Shown: piece after piece, positions 46,345 to 47,010 of the stretch | Numbering within the stretch: the stretch's first letter is position 1 | Layout of the letters: each line of letters begins with the position of its first letter | Origin: Gammaproteobacteria bacterium F7 | Lineage (GTDB): Bacteria > Pseudomonadota > Gammaproteobacteria > Pseudomonadales > IMCC2047 | Assembly: GCA_001593685.1 (NCBI GenBank) | Contig: LUKI01000015.1 | Location: 1-47,010 of the forward strand | Direction of reading: 5' to 3' | DNA: 47,010 bases | Made by a program: the position numbers and the translations under genes | Notes under the pieces: model-generated | Told to the model about the DNA's origin: nothing | Seen by the model: only the letters and a program-made list of their open reading frames with translations | The model's database searches: none

Positions 46345-47010
46345 ATGACAGATGCTAAAGATAGCCTGCCTGACCTGGGGCAGTTGCGTGATGATATTGA
46401 CCGTATCGATAACGAGATACAGCAGTTAATTAATCAGCGCGCGCGCTGTGCTCAGCTGGTCGCCGAGGTTAAAACCGCGGCGGAAGGTAGTGAAAATGTA
46501 CTGTTCTATCGCCCTGAACGTGAAGCGCAGGTGCTGCGTAGCGTGATGGCACGCAATGAAGGGCCCGTTGACGACGAAGAAATGGCGCGTATTTTTCGCG
46601 AGCTGATGTCGGTTTGTCTGGCGCTTGAGCATCCGATGAAAATTGCCTTTCTGGGACCTGAGGGGACTTTTACTCAAGCGGCTGCTCTGAAGCACTTTGG
46701 CCACTCCGTGAGCAGTGTTCCGATGGCATCCATTGATGAGGTGTTTCGTGAAGTGGAGTCTGGTGCGGCTAATTATGGTGTGGTGCCGGTTGAAAATTCC
46801 ACTGAGGGTATGGTGAATTCCACACTTGATAGTTTTATGCGCTCGTCGCTGAAAATTTGTGGTGAGGTGGAACTGCGTATCCATCAGAATTTGCTGGTTA
46901 AAGAGACCGTGCCTGCCGACCAGATTACCCGTATCTATTCCCACGAACAGTCACTGGCCCAGTGCCGCCAATGGCTACATGCCAACTTGCCGAAAGCCGA
47001 ACGCGTCAGG
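46345..47010 (+). CDS. pheA: Bifunctional chorismate mutase/prephenate dehydratase PheA (C-terminus cut by window end)
   Basis: PheA converts chorismate to prephenate and then to phenylpyruvate for phenylalanine synthesis. The 222 visible codons begin with an AroQ-type chorismate mutase (about 9-90, LRDDIDRIDNEIQQLINQRA with conserved acid and base residues). The prephenate dehydratase domain starts at KIAFLGPEGTFTQAAALKHF (about 97) and has GVVPVENSTEGMVNSTLD. About 140 residues, including the ACT regulatory domain, are beyond the window. There is no intervening serC, unlike in Pseudomonas. The frame stays open to the last base. Confidence 0.95.
   Translation, partial: MTDAKDSLPDLGQLRDDIDRIDNEIQQLINQRARCAQLVAEVKTAAEGSENVLFYRPEREAQVLRSVMARNEGPVDDEEMARIFRELMSVCLALEHPMKIAFLGPEGTFTQAAALKHFGHSVSSVPMASIDEVFREVESGAANYGVVPVENSTEGMVNSTLDSFMRSSLKICGEVELRIHQNLLVKETVPADQITRIYSHEQSLAQCRQWLHANLPKAERVR

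Noticed and set aside
46426-46944. 172-codon minus-strand frame at the window end
   Set aside because: It is the antisense shadow of pheA, which reads through to the window end on the plus strand.

Overview
The window is ordinary chromosome of an aerobic or microaerobic gammaproteobacterium. It looks like a relative of the Pseudomonas/Cellvibrionales groups, probably aquatic; this placement is inference. The support is gene order that I recall from Pseudomonas: ccoNOQP - ccoGHIS - TauE/SafE-like - anr; slt - uspA - small membrane protein - fadBA; and gyrA - MTA/SAH deaminase - ubiG - mupP - SDR. I see no tRNA, rRNA, CRISPR array, prophage or intact insertion sequence. The only mobile-element trace is a decayed transposase start near 5965.

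Layout. 1-3.2 kb: purN (cut by the window start), a DUF2066 exported protein, a CDP-alcohol phosphatidyltransferase and hda, whose reading frame is broken. 3.3-8.4 kb: PilZ protein, DUF481 protein, orphan ModA-like binding protein, transposase remnant, EAL phosphodiesterase and an outer-membrane beta-barrel protein. 8.4-19.8 kb: ttcA, hsp20, the oxygen regulator anr, then the cbb3 oxidase assembly genes (copper-linked TauE/SafE-like protein, ccoS, ccoI, ccoH, ccoG) and the structural genes ccoPQON, nearly all on the minus strand. A perfect FNR/ANR box sits about 41 bp upstream of the predicted ccoN transcription start.

20-24 kb: alpha/beta hydrolase, tusA, an unrecognised protein, epmC and a FleN/MinD-like ATPase with a long tail. 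24-30.5 kb: a signalling block made of an HDOD-sensor histidine kinase, a REC-PAS-GGDEF-EAL response regulator, tatD and an EAL-HDOD protein. 30.6-37.6 kb: slt, uspA, a membrane-anchored protein, the fatty-acid beta-oxidation pair fadBA behind a PsrA-like palindrome, and a small orphan protein. 37.7-47 kb: rluB, a GGDEF cyclase, a YciK-like SDR, mupP, ubiG, MTA/SAH deaminase, gyrA and the start of pheA (cut by the window end).

How the genes work together. Two themes dominate. The first is low-oxygen respiration: one regulator (Anr), the high-affinity oxidase and its copper/heme assembly machinery. The second is cyclic-di-GMP signalling: five separate proteins with PilZ, EAL, GGDEF or degenerate EAL domains, one of them apparently the response regulator of a two-component pair. 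I found no clearly new system. The most interesting leads are the FleN-like ATPase facing the HDOD kinase/GGDEF-EAL pair, the double operator structure at the ccoN promoter, and two sequence-integrity problems (the hda frameshift and a 19-bp duplication at the window edge).
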